A stretch of 27,890 nt of DNA, taken from assembly GCA_002334985.1 (NCBI GenBank), contig DDBY01000033.1, positions 1 to 27,890 on the forward strand, written 5' to 3'. This DNA comes from Micavibrio sp. UBA2020. GTDB lineage: Bacteria; Pseudomonadota; Alphaproteobacteria; Micavibrionales; UBA2020. This document shows, one piece after another, positions 1 to 8,895 of the stretch (its first letter is position 1; each line of letters starts with the position of its first letter). The translations under genes and the position numbers were made by a program. The notes beneath the pieces were generated by a model. The model was not told the origin of the DNA. It did no database searches and saw only the letters and a program-made list of their open reading frames with translations.

Positions 1-101
1 TCCTTGCAGCAGCCGCGCGGGTGGCCCGCGGGGCGTTCGTTGCCGCAGCAGAAAATATGCCGCTCGAAGTAGGGTTTTTGCGCATCGCTGTGGTTGTTCA
101 T
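1..101 (-). CDS. Thioredoxin-like 2Fe-2S ferredoxin, N-terminal part (cut by window edge)
   Basis: This is the first 33 codons of a leftward gene that runs off the left edge. The ATG is at 101 and is preceded on the minus strand by a good ribosome site (AAAGGA, about 7 nt away). The peptide begins [17 protein letters not shown] and then shows [15 protein letters not shown]. Paired cysteines at 18/19 and 31/32 around an NERPxGHPRG core are typical of the small Shethna-type/thioredoxin-like [2Fe-2S] ferredoxins, which normally have two further cysteines about 40 residues later (outside this window). Such proteins carry electrons in the cytoplasm; the partner is unknown. It is divergent from the DUF255 gene at 155, so the 53 bp between them must hold both promoters. 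The family call rests on a short fragment. Confidence 0.7.
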   Translation of the reverse strand, partial: MNNHSDAQKPYFERHIFCCGNERPAGHPRGCCK

Positions 102-154
102 GGCGTAATCCTTTTACTTTCGCTAAGGTAGGTCAGGAAACCCATGGCGACAAG

Positions 155-2245
155 ATGAATCTGTCCGGCAAAAATCTTTTGGGCGAGGAGACCAGCCCCT
201 ACCTGCGCCAGCACCAGCATAACCCTGTGCACTGGATGCCGTGGAGCGATGCCGCCTTCGCGCGCGCCCGCGCGGAAAACAAACCGGTGCTGCTGTCTGT
301 GGGCTATGCGGCCTGCCACTGGTGCCATGTCATGGCGCATGAAAGTTTCGAAGACGCCGCCACCGCCGATTTGATGAACAGCCTTTATGTCTGTATCAAG
401 GTTGACCGCGAAGAGTTGCCGGACGTGGACACGGTCTATCAGGCCGCGCTGGCATTGATGGGGCAGCGGGGCGGCTGGCCGCTGACGGTTTTTCTAACAC
501 CCGAGGGGGAAGCTTTCTGGGGCGGCACCTATTTTCCGCCGCATCCGCGCCACGGTTTGCCGTCTTTTCGCGAGGTGCTGCGCGGCGTGGCGGAGGCGTG
601 GACGTGCGAGCCTGATAAAATCGCGCATAACAGCCAGAATATCCGCCGCGCGCTGCAAGCGCTTTATACTCAAAATGCCGCTGCCCTGCCACTGCCCGCG
701 CAGGCGGCGCATTTCGGCGATGCGCTGCTGCAAAGAACAGACCCCGTATCCGGCGGATTTGGCGATGCGGAACAACCTAAATTTCCCTGCCTGAGCGCGC
801 TGTCGCTTTTGTGGAATTGCCACATTCGTACGGGGATGGATAAATACAAATCCGCTGTGGTGCAGGCGCTGACGGCCATGTGTCAGGGCGGGCTTTACGA
901 CCATATAGGCGGCGGGTTTTTCCGCTATACCGTCGATAGCGCGTGGGAAATTCCGCATTTTGAAAAAATGCTGGCCGACAATGCGCTTTTTATCGACCTG
1001 CTCACCGAAGTTTATCGCGAAACGCAAAACCCGCTTTTCGCCGCGCGCGTAGAGCAAACCGTTGAATGGCTTTTGCGCGAAATGGGTATTAAAGAGGGCG
1101 TATTTACAGCCTTCGCCAGCAGCCTTGATGCCGACAGTATGTCAGATACAGGCGTAGAAGAAGAGGGCGCGTTTTATATCTGGCGCGCACAGGACGTTGA
1201 CGACGCGCTGGGCACCGATGCCGCAGATTTCCGCGCGGCATACGATATTTCAAAATTCGGCAACTGGCCGGGCCAGCCCGGATACAGCATCCCGAACCGC
1301 CTTGCGCAGGCCGAATGGCGCGGCGCGGATGAAGCGCGTTACCACGCCCTTGCACGCAAACTGCGGTTTTTACGCGATGCGCGCAGCGCGCCCGCGCGCG
1401 ACGATAAAATTCTTTGCGACCTGAACGCCCTGACGGCTGCCGCGCTTTGCCGCGCCGCTTTTGTTTTTGAAAAACCGGCATGGCAGGACACGGCGCTGTC
1501 CTGTTTTAACTATCTGCGCCAAGGCTTGCGCGCGCCGGATGGCCATTTGGCGCGCAGCCGCTGCGACGGAAAAAACGGCGCGGCAGCGCGGCTGGACGAT
1601 TACGCGCATTTCGGTCTTGCCGCGCTGGCGCTGTTTGAAAATACGGGCGATGCCGTTTTTTTGGCGGACGCAACCGCAAGCGCAAAAATCGTCATGGCGG
1701 ATTTTTCTGCGGCAGGCGGCGGGTATTACATGAGCCCGCCGGATGCGGCGCCCCTGCCGCTGCGTCCGCTGCATGCGGATGACAACGCCATGCCCTCGGG
1801 CAATGCCGTTTTTATCAAGTTGCTGTCGCGTCTTTCAGCCCTCAGCGGCGACGTAAAATGGCAGGAGGAAGCGGAAAAAGCCGCCATGGCTTTCGCAGGC
1901 GGCATGGCCACGCATATTTTTCCGCATGCCGCGCTGATAGAAGCTGCATGGGAAGCGCAGACAGGCATTTGCATTGTTATTTCCGGTAACGATGCCGCCG
2001 CGCGCGCGGTGTTGCAGGATGTTTTGCGTGGCCTTTCTCTGCCTGCGCAAGTACTGCACGCGCCCTCGCAAAATGCCTTGCCGGAGATACACCCTGCTTA
2101 CGGTAAAAAAACCGATGCTGCTGCGGCCGCATGGATATGTGCGCAGCGCAGATGCCTGCCGCCCGTCACCTCGCCGCAGACGTTTCGGGAAATGCTGCGG
2201 GCAGAGCGGCAGGGCATGCAACGCCCCCCTGCCAATGACGAGTAA
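155..2245 (+). CDS. DUF255 / YyaL-type thioredoxin-fold protein
   Basis: This 696-residue protein matches the YyaL/SPATA20 family. The N-terminal thioredoxin-like domain carries the family signature: [16 protein letters not shown] near residue 12, then [19 protein letters not shown] with the CxxC pair, then [12 protein letters not shown]. The rest, about residues 190-690, is the (alpha/alpha)6 glycoside-hydrolase-like barrel with [11 protein letters not shown] and [13 protein letters not shown] motifs. Length is normal for the family, whose biochemical role is not settled; a redox or sugar-epimerase-like activity has been suggested from folds. The ATG at 155 fits the family N-terminus, but its ribosome site is poor: AGGAAA lies about 15 nt upstream. 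An ATG at 144 is in another frame and stops after four codons. No partner gene makes its role clearer. Confidence 0.9.
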   Translation: MNLSGKNLLGEETSPYLRQHQHNPVHWMPWSDAAFARARAENKPVLLSVGYAACHWCHVMAHESFEDAATADLMNSLYVCIKVDREELPDVDTVYQAALALMGQRGGWPLTVFLTPEGEAFWGGTYFPPHPRHGLPSFREVLRGVAEAWTCEPDKIAHNSQNIRRALQALYTQNAAALPLPAQAAHFGDALLQRTDPVSGGFGDAEQPKFPCLSALSLLWNCHIRTGMDKYKSAVVQALTAMCQGGLYDHIGGGFFRYTVDSAWEIPHFEKMLADNALFIDLLTEVYRETQNPLFAARVEQTVEWLLREMGIKEGVFTAFASSLDADSMSDTGVEEEGAFYIWRAQDVDDALGTDAADFRAAYDISKFGNWPGQPGYSIPNRLAQAEWRGADEARYHALARKLRFLRDARSAPARDDKILCDLNALTAAALCRAAFVFEKPAWQDTALSCFNYLRQGLRAPDGHLARSRCDGKNGAAARLDDYAHFGLAALALFENTGDAVFLADATASAKIVMADFSAAGGGYYMSPPDAAPLPLRPLHADDNAMPSGNAVFIKLLSRLSALSGDVKWQEEAEKAAMAFAGGMATHIFPHAALIEAAWEAQTGICIVISGNDAAARAVLQDVLRGLSLPAQVLHAPSQNALPEIHPAYGKKTDAAAAAWICAQRRCLPPVTSPQTFREMLRAERQGMQRPPANDE

Positions 2246-2281
2246 AACAATAAAATCACGGCAATTTCCCGCTTGCGCTGC

Positions 2282-2309
2282 TTGACGCTCCGCCCTAAAC
2301 GGTTAGTCT
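2282..2309 (+). promoter_or_regulatory. Candidate sigma-70 promoter for the dienelactone hydrolase operon
   Basis: TTGACG at 2282-2287 and TAGTCT at 2304-2309 are separated by 16 bp. They lie in the 104-bp gap between the DUF255 gene and the hydrolase at 2350, placing a start of transcription about 35 nt before the ATG. The CTTGACG form is common in alphaproteobacterial promoters. This is a pattern match only. Confidence 0.35.
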
Positions 2310-2349
2310 GTAAAACGGTATTCACGGACGCACGAAAGGGAACGGCATC

Positions 2350-3051
2350 ATGGCAGAGACAATCACGATAAACGCACATGACGGGGGTTCTTTTTCGGCT
2401 TATGTCGCACGTCCGCAAGGAAACGGCCCTTTCCCCGCCGTTGTGGTCATTCAGGAAATTTTCGGCGTCAATGGCGTGATGCGCGGCATTTGCGACAATC
2501 TGGCCAAGGAAGGCTATATTGCCATCTGCCCCGACCTTTTCTGGCGGCAAGAGCCGGGCATAGACATCACCGACCGCACCGAAGAAGAATGGAAACGCGC
2601 CTTCGCCCTTTTCAACGGCTTTGACGTCGATTTGGGCGTCGAAGACCTTAAATCCACCCTGGCCGCCGCGCGTAAAATCGACGGCGCGAACGGCAAGGCC
2701 GGCACCATCGGCTATTGCCTTGGCGGCAAACTGGCGTTTTTGATGGCGACGCGTTCCGATGCTGACGCCAATGTCAGCTATTACGGCGTCGGACTGGATG
2801 CACTGCTGAGCGAAGCGGGCGGTATCACCAAACCCCTTTTGATGCACATCGCCGAAAAAGACAAATTCGTCCCGCCGGAGGCACAAAAGAAAATTCTGGA
2901 TGCGCTTTTGAACAAGCCCGGCATCACGCTGCATGTGTATCAGGGCGTTGACCATGCCTTCGCCCGTATCGGCGGGGAGCATTACGACGGAGCCATGGCC
3001 GAAACAGCCAACGACCGCACGCGGCGCCATTTGAAAGCGCATCTTGCCTGA
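2350..3051 (+). CDS. Dienelactone hydrolase family protein
   Basis: This is a 233-residue alpha/beta hydrolase of the dienelactone hydrolase (DLH) family, a soluble cytoplasmic enzyme that opens lactone or ester bonds. The nucleophile is Cys123 in GYCLGG, where ordinary esterases have serine. Asp171 (AEKDKFV) and His202 (GVDHAF) complete the triad, and the family's IQEIFG motif lies near residue 35. Length is normal. The start has a strong ribosome site (AAAGGGA, about 9 nt before the ATG). It is followed after 33 nt by the zinc-knuckle membrane protein and may share its transcript. Many bacteria carry DLH paralogues outside chloroaromatic degradation, and no catechol-pathway genes are nearby, so the natural substrate cannot be named. 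Confidence 0.9.
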   Translation: MAETITINAHDGGSFSAYVARPQGNGPFPAVVVIQEIFGVNGVMRGICDNLAKEGYIAICPDLFWRQEPGIDITDRTEEEWKRAFALFNGFDVDLGVEDLKSTLAAARKIDGANGKAGTIGYCLGGKLAFLMATRSDADANVSYYGVGLDALLSEAGGITKPLLMHIAEKDKFVPPEAQKKILDALLNKPGITLHVYQGVDHAFARIGGEHYDGAMAETANDRTRRHLKAHLA

Positions 3052-3084
3052 TATCCGCCCCCTCAAGCCGCTGATGGTTTTCAC

Positions 3085-4710
3085 ATGTCCAGACTAGAAC
3101 AACTTCCTGCCCAACCCGCCGAAGAGCATTTTCAAATCCCGCAAAAAGGCGCGCGCGACCTTGCGAATATGCTGGACGGCAATGGTGTCAAAATCGACCA
3201 GGTACGTCTGGTCAAGCACGACACGCAGGTGCATCTGGTACACGCGCAGATGTTGGTAGAACTGAAACCGGATATGACCGTCAGCCAGCGCAGCGGCAAC
3301 CAGCCGAGCGGCAAGACCATGCCCACCAAAGAAGCCGTCATGGCGGACGCTGCCGCGCAGTCAAAAACACTGGTGGCCGACGATAACGTCCAGCGCGAAA
3401 TCGGCGAAGTCATCGATAAAAAGCCCGGAAAATCTTTTGGCGAAAAACCTTTCCGCTTCAAACTGGCGGCGGCGCATCAGGAATATTCGGTTGTCGATAA
3501 ATGCCTGAAGTGCAACGGCGCAACCACAAACCCCTGCGGCACTTGCAATGCCAGCGGCCATGCGCCCTGCACAGGCTGCGCGGGACAGGGCGCAACGCAA
3601 TGCGCCGTTTGTTATGGCACGGGGCAACAGCAGCGCGCTGACGGCTCGCGCGTGCCCTGCATGAAATGTAGCGGCAGCGGGCGCGGCGTTTGCATGACCT
3701 GTCAGGGCATGAAAACCCTGCGCTGCGTGGTCTGTAACGGACAGGGACGCACTTCCTGCACCGAATGTGACCGCAGCGGACACTGGACGTATATTTACGA
3801 CACCCATTGGCACTGCGAAGCGCAGTTCGAGCTGGACCGAAAACAAACGCTGCCCGAAGTTGTCGAAGTGCTGGAGCATCTGGGTATTCAAAAAACAGCC
3901 ACCGAAGGACATGCGGAAATCCTGCGCCTTGTGTCCGAGGTTGAAGGCGATAAACTGATTTTGCCCTTTATCGGCCTGTTGCCTGTATCGCAGGTGGAGT
4001 TTTCTGTGGCCGGTAAATCGCACCCTGCCGTTATTGCCGGCCTGCATGGCCGGATTATCGAGATTGAACCCCTTATCGACAGTCTGACCAAACCGGGCGT
4101 CAGCGCGCTTGTGAAGCTGTCCAAGGGACCGATGGCGGCGGCGGCGCTGGTGGCGAGCGCCTGCCGCTTTAAAATGGTGCGGCAGGTATTGGCGGGATTG
4201 ACGCATAACAGCAAAAGCCACGTTTACCAAAAGCTGCGCCGCGAATATCAAATTCTTGTCACCGACAAATTCGCGAAGGCGACCATTCGCTATGCCGACC
4301 TTGCGCTTCTGGCGCTGGCGGAGGGGCCGCGCTGGAAAGGCCTTGCGGCCGGCAGCATCGCCGCCGGTGGTCTTTATGCCGCCTATTTCATGACCCCCGC
4401 GCGCGAAGCTGTGCGCGGTTTGATGGTGCAGCAGCAACTGGAGCAACATATCCTTGCAGCGGATTTCGCACTTTGGCTTTTGGGCTGGGGGCTCGCGGTT
4501 TTAGGTATCAAGATTTTTGCCGCCGCTGCGCTTAAAAAGATTCTGCCGCAAAACGTACAGGTCAAAGAACACGGCCTACCATCGGCAGGAAAACAGGCGT
4601 GGTATGCACTGGGCACCAGTGGACTGGTCTGGCTGGGTGTTGCTTTTTTTGCGACCCCGCGGGCGGAGTGGCTTGTGAATATTCTTCGTAAATTCGGGCT
4701 GTCTCTGTGA
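3085..4710 (+). CDS. Membrane protein with eight DnaJ-type CxxC zinc-knuckle repeats
   Basis: I do not recognise this 541-residue protein as a named family. Residues 1-135 are polar, with no J-domain HPD motif visible. Residues 140-232 hold eight CxxC pairs (CLKC, CGTC, CTGC, CAVC, CMKC, CMTC, CVVC, CTEC), several followed by xGxG as in the DnaJ cysteine-rich domain. DnaJ has four such pairs, so this is a doubled array that could bind about four zinc ions. A middle domain, about 240-410, has no motif I can name. Three hydrophobic stretches follow, near 415-436, 457-482 and 505-530, which could anchor it in the inner membrane. Its stop codon overlaps the ATG of the next gene (TGATG), so the two are probably translationally coupled. 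A redox or substrate-binding chaperone role is only a guess. Confidence 0.75.
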   Translation: MSRLEQLPAQPAEEHFQIPQKGARDLANMLDGNGVKIDQVRLVKHDTQVHLVHAQMLVELKPDMTVSQRSGNQPSGKTMPTKEAVMADAAAQSKTLVADDNVQREIGEVIDKKPGKSFGEKPFRFKLAAAHQEYSVVDKCLKCNGATTNPCGTCNASGHAPCTGCAGQGATQCAVCYGTGQQQRADGSRVPCMKCSGSGRGVCMTCQGMKTLRCVVCNGQGRTSCTECDRSGHWTYIYDTHWHCEAQFELDRKQTLPEVVEVLEHLGIQKTATEGHAEILRLVSEVEGDKLILPFIGLLPVSQVEFSVAGKSHPAVIAGLHGRIIEIEPLIDSLTKPGVSALVKLSKGPMAAAALVASACRFKMVRQVLAGLTHNSKSHVYQKLRREYQILVTDKFAKATIRYADLALLALAEGPRWKGLAAGSIAAGGLYAAYFMTPAREAVRGLMVQQQLEQHILAADFALWLLGWGLAVLGIKIFAAAALKKILPQNVQVKEHGLPSAGKQAWYALGTSGLVWLGVAFFATPRAEWLVNILRKFGLSL

Positions 4711-6041
4711 TGAAAAAATCCTTGATGAAAATACCTGCGGCTGCGGTGTTTTGCGGTCTTTTTTTGCTGCTTTCCGGATGCACCGGCATTTCGCGCGGCA
4801 TCGCGGAGGCTGTTCTTGACCGCGAGGTTACTGACACACGCCAATGCCAGATGCAAGGGCCGAAATTTGCGGGGCTCGAGCAAAGCCTCGACAGCCATGC
4901 GCAGGATACGGCAGGCACGACCAAGGTTCTGATGGTGCATGGCATCAGTCACCATACCGCAGGATATTCCAACCGTTTCCGCGATAGGCTGATGACGGCG
5001 CTGGAGCTGGATATTGTTGACCCTGAAGTCAAAACAATCCGGCTTTCTGCGCCGGACATCGGACACGATGCGGAGGGCAAACCGCCGGAGCTGGGCACGC
5101 TGCGCATCACGCGCCACAGCAGCCGCAAATCCGCGCGCAGCCTGCTGTTTTATGAGCTAACATGGTCGCCAATTACGGAAGAGGATAAAAAACTTATCCT
5201 CTACGATACCGCCAATACCGAAGGCCTAGCACGCAGCGGCGTCAACCACACCATGAAGGGGTTTTTGAATGCAACCGTTCCCGACCTTTTGATTTATATG
5301 GGCGGCGGGCATGACAAAATCACCGCATCGGTGCGGGAATCTGTTTGCTGGATGTTTTCCAGCGACTGGTTCGGCTTGCCGTCGGGCGACGGTCGCCACG
5401 CCTGCCACGAATGGCAAAGCACGGAAATGGCGCGCGTCGCCGATGACGACTACTTCTTTATTACCCACAGCCTTGGCAGCCGCATCACGCTGGATACCAT
5501 TCAATCTTTTGCGACGGACAGCAAAACGGCGCTGCCCGGCAGCCGCCTTGAAAGCATCCGCGGCATGGTGCGCGACAAGGATTTCACCGTTTTCATGCTG
5601 GCCAACCAGCTGCCGCTGCTGCAATTGGGGCGCGAAGCCCCCGCGGTTACCGGAAAATTCCGTGAATATTGCACGGCAAACGGCGAGCTGAAGTCGGAGC
5701 GTATTTTGCACCGCCTGAACATCGTCGCATTCAGCGACCCCAACGATATTTTGTCCTATCCGGTGCAGGATGATTTCGCGCAGCAACATATCGACAGCCG
5801 CGTCTGCCCGCGCCTTGCGAATGTCAGCATCAACGTCGCGCAGCAGCGCGATATTTTCGGCGCCGCAAGTTTTGCCGACCCGCTGACCGCGCATAACGGG
5901 TATCTGGAAGACGCGCGAGTGATTTCGCTGATAACCAACGGCACGGGCGACGGCGAAAAACAGTCGCCCGCCGAAGGGAAATGCAGCTGGCAGGAAATGC
6001 GCCGCACGCCTAAACCGGAAAGCGCAACCCCGCAGCCCTGA
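4710..6041 (+). CDS. Lipoprotein with alpha/beta-hydrolase (lipase/esterase-like) triad
   Basis: This 443-residue protein starts at the ATG that overlaps the previous stop; a GTG one codon earlier is also possible. Residues 1-24 form a lipoprotein signal with lipobox LLSGC, lipidated on Cys24. VLMVHGISHH is a typical strand-plus-oxyanion motif of alpha/beta hydrolases. ITHSLGS supplies the nucleophile elbow, Ser254, with Thr in place of the first Gly. Asp343 or Asp346 (FSDPNDILSYP) and His395 (AHNGYL) are well-placed candidates for the rest of the triad. I infer an envelope-facing serine hydrolase acting on lipid or ester substrates. The substrate is unknown. The coupling to the CxxC membrane protein suggests they work together. 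A bidirectional terminator follows directly. Confidence 0.8.
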   Translation: MKKSLMKIPAAAVFCGLFLLLSGCTGISRGIAEAVLDREVTDTRQCQMQGPKFAGLEQSLDSHAQDTAGTTKVLMVHGISHHTAGYSNRFRDRLMTALELDIVDPEVKTIRLSAPDIGHDAEGKPPELGTLRITRHSSRKSARSLLFYELTWSPITEEDKKLILYDTANTEGLARSGVNHTMKGFLNATVPDLLIYMGGGHDKITASVRESVCWMFSSDWFGLPSGDGRHACHEWQSTEMARVADDDYFFITHSLGSRITLDTIQSFATDSKTALPGSRLESIRGMVRDKDFTVFMLANQLPLLQLGREAPAVTGKFREYCTANGELKSERILHRLNIVAFSDPNDILSYPVQDDFAQQHIDSRVCPRLANVSINVAQQRDIFGAASFADPLTAHNGYLEDARVISLITNGTGDGEKQSPAEGKCSWQEMRRTPKPESATPQP

Positions 6042-6060
6042 TTACCGCACACATCATAAA

Positions 6061-6092
6061 AAAACGCCCCGTTACATGCGGGGCGTTTTTTT
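6061..6092. terminator. Bidirectional intrinsic terminator between the lipoprotein gene and rho
   Basis: ACGCCCCG (6064-6071) pairs with CGGGGCGT (6079-6086) around a 7-nt loop. It has an A run on the left and a T run on the right, so it works in both directions. It ends the rightward lipoprotein operon and the leftward rho transcript, whose genes converge here. Confidence 0.9.
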
Positions 6093-6108
6093 ATTGTCCG
6101 CGTTCTTT

Positions 6109-7566
6109 TTACTGATTCATCAGCTTGAAGAACTCGTCATTGTTTTTGGTGTCTTTCATCTTGTCGATAAGGAATTCGACCGCATCGACCGTGCCCATGG
6201 AAGACATGAGCTTGCGCAGAATCCACATTTTGCTGAGCATGCCGTCTTCGACCAGAAGCTCTTCCTTGCGGGTGCCGGATTTCTGGATGTCGATGGCGGG
6301 GAAAACGCGCTTGTCGGAAATTTTACGGTCGAGAACGATTTCGGCGTTACCCGTACCTTTGAATTCCTCGAAAATCACCTCGTCCATACGCGAGCCGGTA
6401 TCAATAAGCGCAGTGGCGATAATGGTGAGAGAGCCGCCCTGTTCGATGTTACGCGCGGCACCGAAAAAGCGTTTCGGGCGCTGGAGCGCATTCGCATCCA
6501 CACCGCCCGTCAGGACTTTACCCGACGACGGCACAACGGTGTTATAGGCGCGACCCAAACGGGTAATAGAGTCGAGCAGAATAACGACGTCGCGTTTGTG
6601 TTCAACCAGACGTTTGGCTTTTTCAAGCACCATTTCCGCCACCTGAACGTGACGGGCTGCGGGTTCGTCAAAGGTGGACGAAATAACCTCGCCCTTGACG
6701 GAGCGGGCCATGTCGGTCACTTCCTCCGGACGCTCGTCAATCAGAAGAACGATGAGATAGGCGTTCGGATGGTTGGTTTCGATAGAATTGGCAATGTTTT
6801 GCATCATCACCGTTTTACCGGTGCGGGGCGGCGCGACGATGAGTGCGCGCTGGCCAAAACCGAGCGGGGAGACGAGTTCAATCACACGCTGCAGCTGCAC
6901 CTGAACGGGGCCTTTGCCTTTGCGCGGCGCGCCGATGGTGCCCGCGGTCGGGTCGTCCAGTTCCAGCTTGATTTTGCGGTCGGGATAAAGCGGGGTAAGG
7001 TTATCGAAGTTGATGCGGTGGCGGATTTGTTCGGGGTGTTCGAAGTTAATCTGGTTCACACGCAGAAGAGCGAAATAACGCTCGTTATCTTTGGGTGCGC
7101 GGATTTCACCTTCGACGGTGTCGCCCGTGCGCAGGCCGAAGCGTTTAATCTGGCTGGGGGAGACGTAAATATCGTCCGGACCCGGCAGGTAGTTTTCTTC
7201 GGGGCTGCGCAGGAAACCGAAACCGTCTTGCAAAACCTCGAGCACGCCGGAGCCGGAAATAGGAATGTCCTGTTCGGCCAGCTGCTTGAGAATAGCAAAC
7301 ATCATTTCCTGCTTGCGCAGGGTGGAGGCGTTTTCGATGCCGACTTCCTCGGCATAGGTCAAAAGTTCGGCGGGCGATTTGCCTTTCAGCTCCTGCAAGT
7401 CCATCGGTTTGACATTAGGGTCACGGCGCGCCATGGCCTCTTCTTCAGCGGCAAGCTCTTCGGGGGTCGGTTCATAAGGCTGATTGCCGTGGCCGCCATG
7501 GCCATGATGATTGCCGTTTCCATTGCCGCCGTGGCGGGAGCCGGAATGACGTGAGCGTTTTACCAC
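6109..7566 (-). CDS. rho: Transcription termination factor Rho
   Basis: Rho is the hexameric RNA-dependent ATPase that pulls RNA from stalled or untranslated transcription complexes. From the GTG at 7566 it is 485 residues. An N-terminal low-complexity segment rich in Gly, His and Asn (about residues 5-35) precedes the usual Rho N-domain ([15 protein letters not shown]). The cold-shock-like RNA-binding fold ([22 protein letters not shown]) follows, then the ATPase core with P-loop [34 protein letters not shown] and the Q/R-loop region through [11 protein letters not shown]. The GTG is chosen because AAAGAG lies about 7 nt upstream. The open frame continues to a TTG at 7671, which has no comparable support. 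An internal ATG at 7404 lacks a ribosome site. Confidence 0.95.
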   Translation of the reverse strand: MVKRSRHSGSRHGGNGNGNHHGHGGHGNQPYEPTPEELAAEEEAMARRDPNVKPMDLQELKGKSPAELLTYAEEVGIENASTLRKQEMMFAILKQLAEQDIPISGSGVLEVLQDGFGFLRSPEENYLPGPDDIYVSPSQIKRFGLRTGDTVEGEIRAPKDNERYFALLRVNQINFEHPEQIRHRINFDNLTPLYPDRKIKLELDDPTAGTIGAPRKGKGPVQVQLQRVIELVSPLGFGQRALIVAPPRTGKTVMMQNIANSIETNHPNAYLIVLLIDERPEEVTDMARSVKGEVISSTFDEPAARHVQVAEMVLEKAKRLVEHKRDVVILLDSITRLGRAYNTVVPSSGKVLTGGVDANALQRPKRFFGAARNIEQGGSLTIIATALIDTGSRMDEVIFEEFKGTGNAEIVLDRKISDKRVFPAIDIQKSGTRKEELLVEDGMLSKMWILRKLMSSMGTVDAVEFLIDKMKDTKNNDEFFKLMNQ

Positions 7567-7741
7567 TGGAATACTCTTTCGTTGGTCTTTGGGGGTTGTT
7601 CGGTTGGTATCTGAAAGCCCGAAGTTTTTTGGAGATAGGGGGTGACAGAAAAAATTGTGCGGAAGGCACAAAAGTCACGCCGGAAAGTGTCCGATATGTA
7701 AGAAAAATATCAAAAGACGGATAAAGCCTTTTTCGGCGGAT
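7567..7741 (-). promoter_or_regulatory. C-rich, G-poor leader of rho (possible autoregulatory rut region)
   Basis: From the predicted transcription start near 7741 to the GTG, the leader is about 175 nt. Its last 80 or so nt have roughly three C for every G, with runs of five C at about 7639-7643 and 7590-7594 (read as RNA on the minus strand) and few stable hairpins. That is the base bias of a Rho-loading site. Autogenous control of rho by termination in its leader is known in other bacteria; its use here is inferred. The rest of the gap up to the M48 gene (7777-7915) is AT-rich, with nothing else I can name. Confidence 0.45.
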
Positions 7742-7747
7742 ATTTTC

Positions 7748-7776
7748 ATCCTATCAAAATTCCATATCATTGTCAA
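7748..7776 (-). promoter_or_regulatory. Sigma-70 promoter of rho
   Basis: On the minus strand, TTGACA (7776-7771) and TAGGAT (7753-7748) are separated by exactly 17 bp. A perfect -35 box with a 17-bp spacer and a good -10 box make this the best promoter candidate in the window. Transcription would start near 7741. Confidence 0.6.
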
Positions 7777-7915
7777 TTGGTTGTCGCCCACTCTTTTTAT
7801 TTAACATAAATATATTTACAGAAAGAAGGTATTCGGATAGTCTTTTTACCTGAGCGCGGAAATCGGCAGCTTATGCTCATGGCGCCATTCGCGGCAGAGT
7901 GGGGGGTAGTCAAAT

Positions 7916-8890
7916 ATGATAGCCAGCATATTCAAAAGGTTTGCAGACAACGATACCTTTTACAATCCTGTCGCCACGCCGGATAGCAGGCTGTTGTCCG
8001 TAAAGGAGCGCATCAAAGGCAAAGCTTTCCCTTTTCTAGCCAGCGTCTCGCTGACCGCACTGTCGCTGGGGCTTTCAGCGGCGGCCGTGGGGCCCGCCGC
8101 TACTGTAGGCGTTGCCGCCGGTCTGACGGCACTATCGCTGGTTTTTACCGCACGCAGCTTTGGGAAGATTGAAAAGCGGCTGGAGGAAGTGGCCAGCTAT
8201 GATTTTACCCAGCTTGACGATGCGCTTCGCTTCGCGAAACGCTTTCCGGAGCAGGCGGCCTTGCCTGCCAAGTTTTTGCGCGTCGCAGCCGCCGCCGGTA
8301 TACCAGAAGAAAAAATACCGCGTATTTATGTGACATCGTCGTCAGATGATTTCTGGGTCACCCGGTTGAAGCCGTTTAGCCGCGAAGAGCATTATGCGAT
8401 GGTTGTCGGGCGCAAGCGGTTCCAGAATGACAGCACTGAATCGTTGCTTTCGGGCATGGCGCACGAAATGGGTCATACGGCGCTTGGCCATAGTGGTACG
8501 GCAAGCCTGGCTTTTCATGTTAAAACCCTGCCCCTGCTTAACTTGCAGGCTGGCGTGGCTCTGGCGTTGACGGGAAATATTCTGGCAGGTGCGGCCTATA
8601 CCGTTGCGGCTTATGCGCTTAACGCCGTCACGCTTGCGAAACGTTCCCAATATAGCGAGCGCGAGGCGGACCGCTTTTCCCTTAAAACCACAGGCATTAT
8701 TGATGCCGCGGCAGAGGAATTCGACTGGGACTACGATTTTGAAAAGCGGTCGAAAGCAAGCTCGACAACGCGAAAACTTTTATCCACGCACCCGCCAAGC
8801 GGACAGCGCGCGGACTATATCCGCGGTTTCGGCAAGGCCAATCCTGAATATTGCAGCCAGCGCCGCGCCGCGCTCGGGCTTGCGCGCTGA
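7916..8890 (+). CDS. M48 family (HtpX-like) zinc metallopeptidase
   Basis: This 324-residue protein carries the M48 zinc site HEMGH (His183, Glu184, His187) and the downstream ExxAD ligand motif in YSEREADRFSL (Glu248, Asp252). Two hydrophobic stretches near residues 38-75 and another around 205-240 suggest a membrane-anchored enzyme with a cytoplasmic active site, like HtpX. Such proteases degrade damaged membrane proteins. The C-terminal STHPPSGQRADYI resembles the STHP element common after the M48 core. The ATG at 7916 is preceded by a G-rich stretch (GGGGGGTAG) that can serve as the ribosome site. It lies alone between divergent rho and convergent hemJ, whose stop codon is only 5 nt away, so no shared function is suggested by position. 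Confidence 0.88.
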   Translation: MIASIFKRFADNDTFYNPVATPDSRLLSVKERIKGKAFPFLASVSLTALSLGLSAAAVGPAATVGVAAGLTALSLVFTARSFGKIEKRLEEVASYDFTQLDDALRFAKRFPEQAALPAKFLRVAAAAGIPEEKIPRIYVTSSSDDFWVTRLKPFSREEHYAMVVGRKRFQNDSTESLLSGMAHEMGHTALGHSGTASLAFHVKTLPLLNLQAGVALALTGNILAGAAYTVAAYALNAVTLAKRSQYSEREADRFSLKTTGIIDAAAEEFDWDYDFEKRSKASSTTRKLLSTHPPSGQRADYIRGFGKANPEYCSQRRAALGLAR

Positions 8891-8895
8891 ACCTT

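Noticed and set aside
2098..3084. Long leftward open frames opposite the dienelactone hydrolase and many other genes
   Set aside because: They are antisense shadows of strong, family-matched genes in a GC-rich genome and have no ribosome sites or recognisable motifs.
7567..7671. Longer Rho starting at a TTG at 7671
   Set aside because: There is no ribosome site, and the added residues would come from the C-rich leader. GTG at 7566 has a well-spaced AAAGAG.
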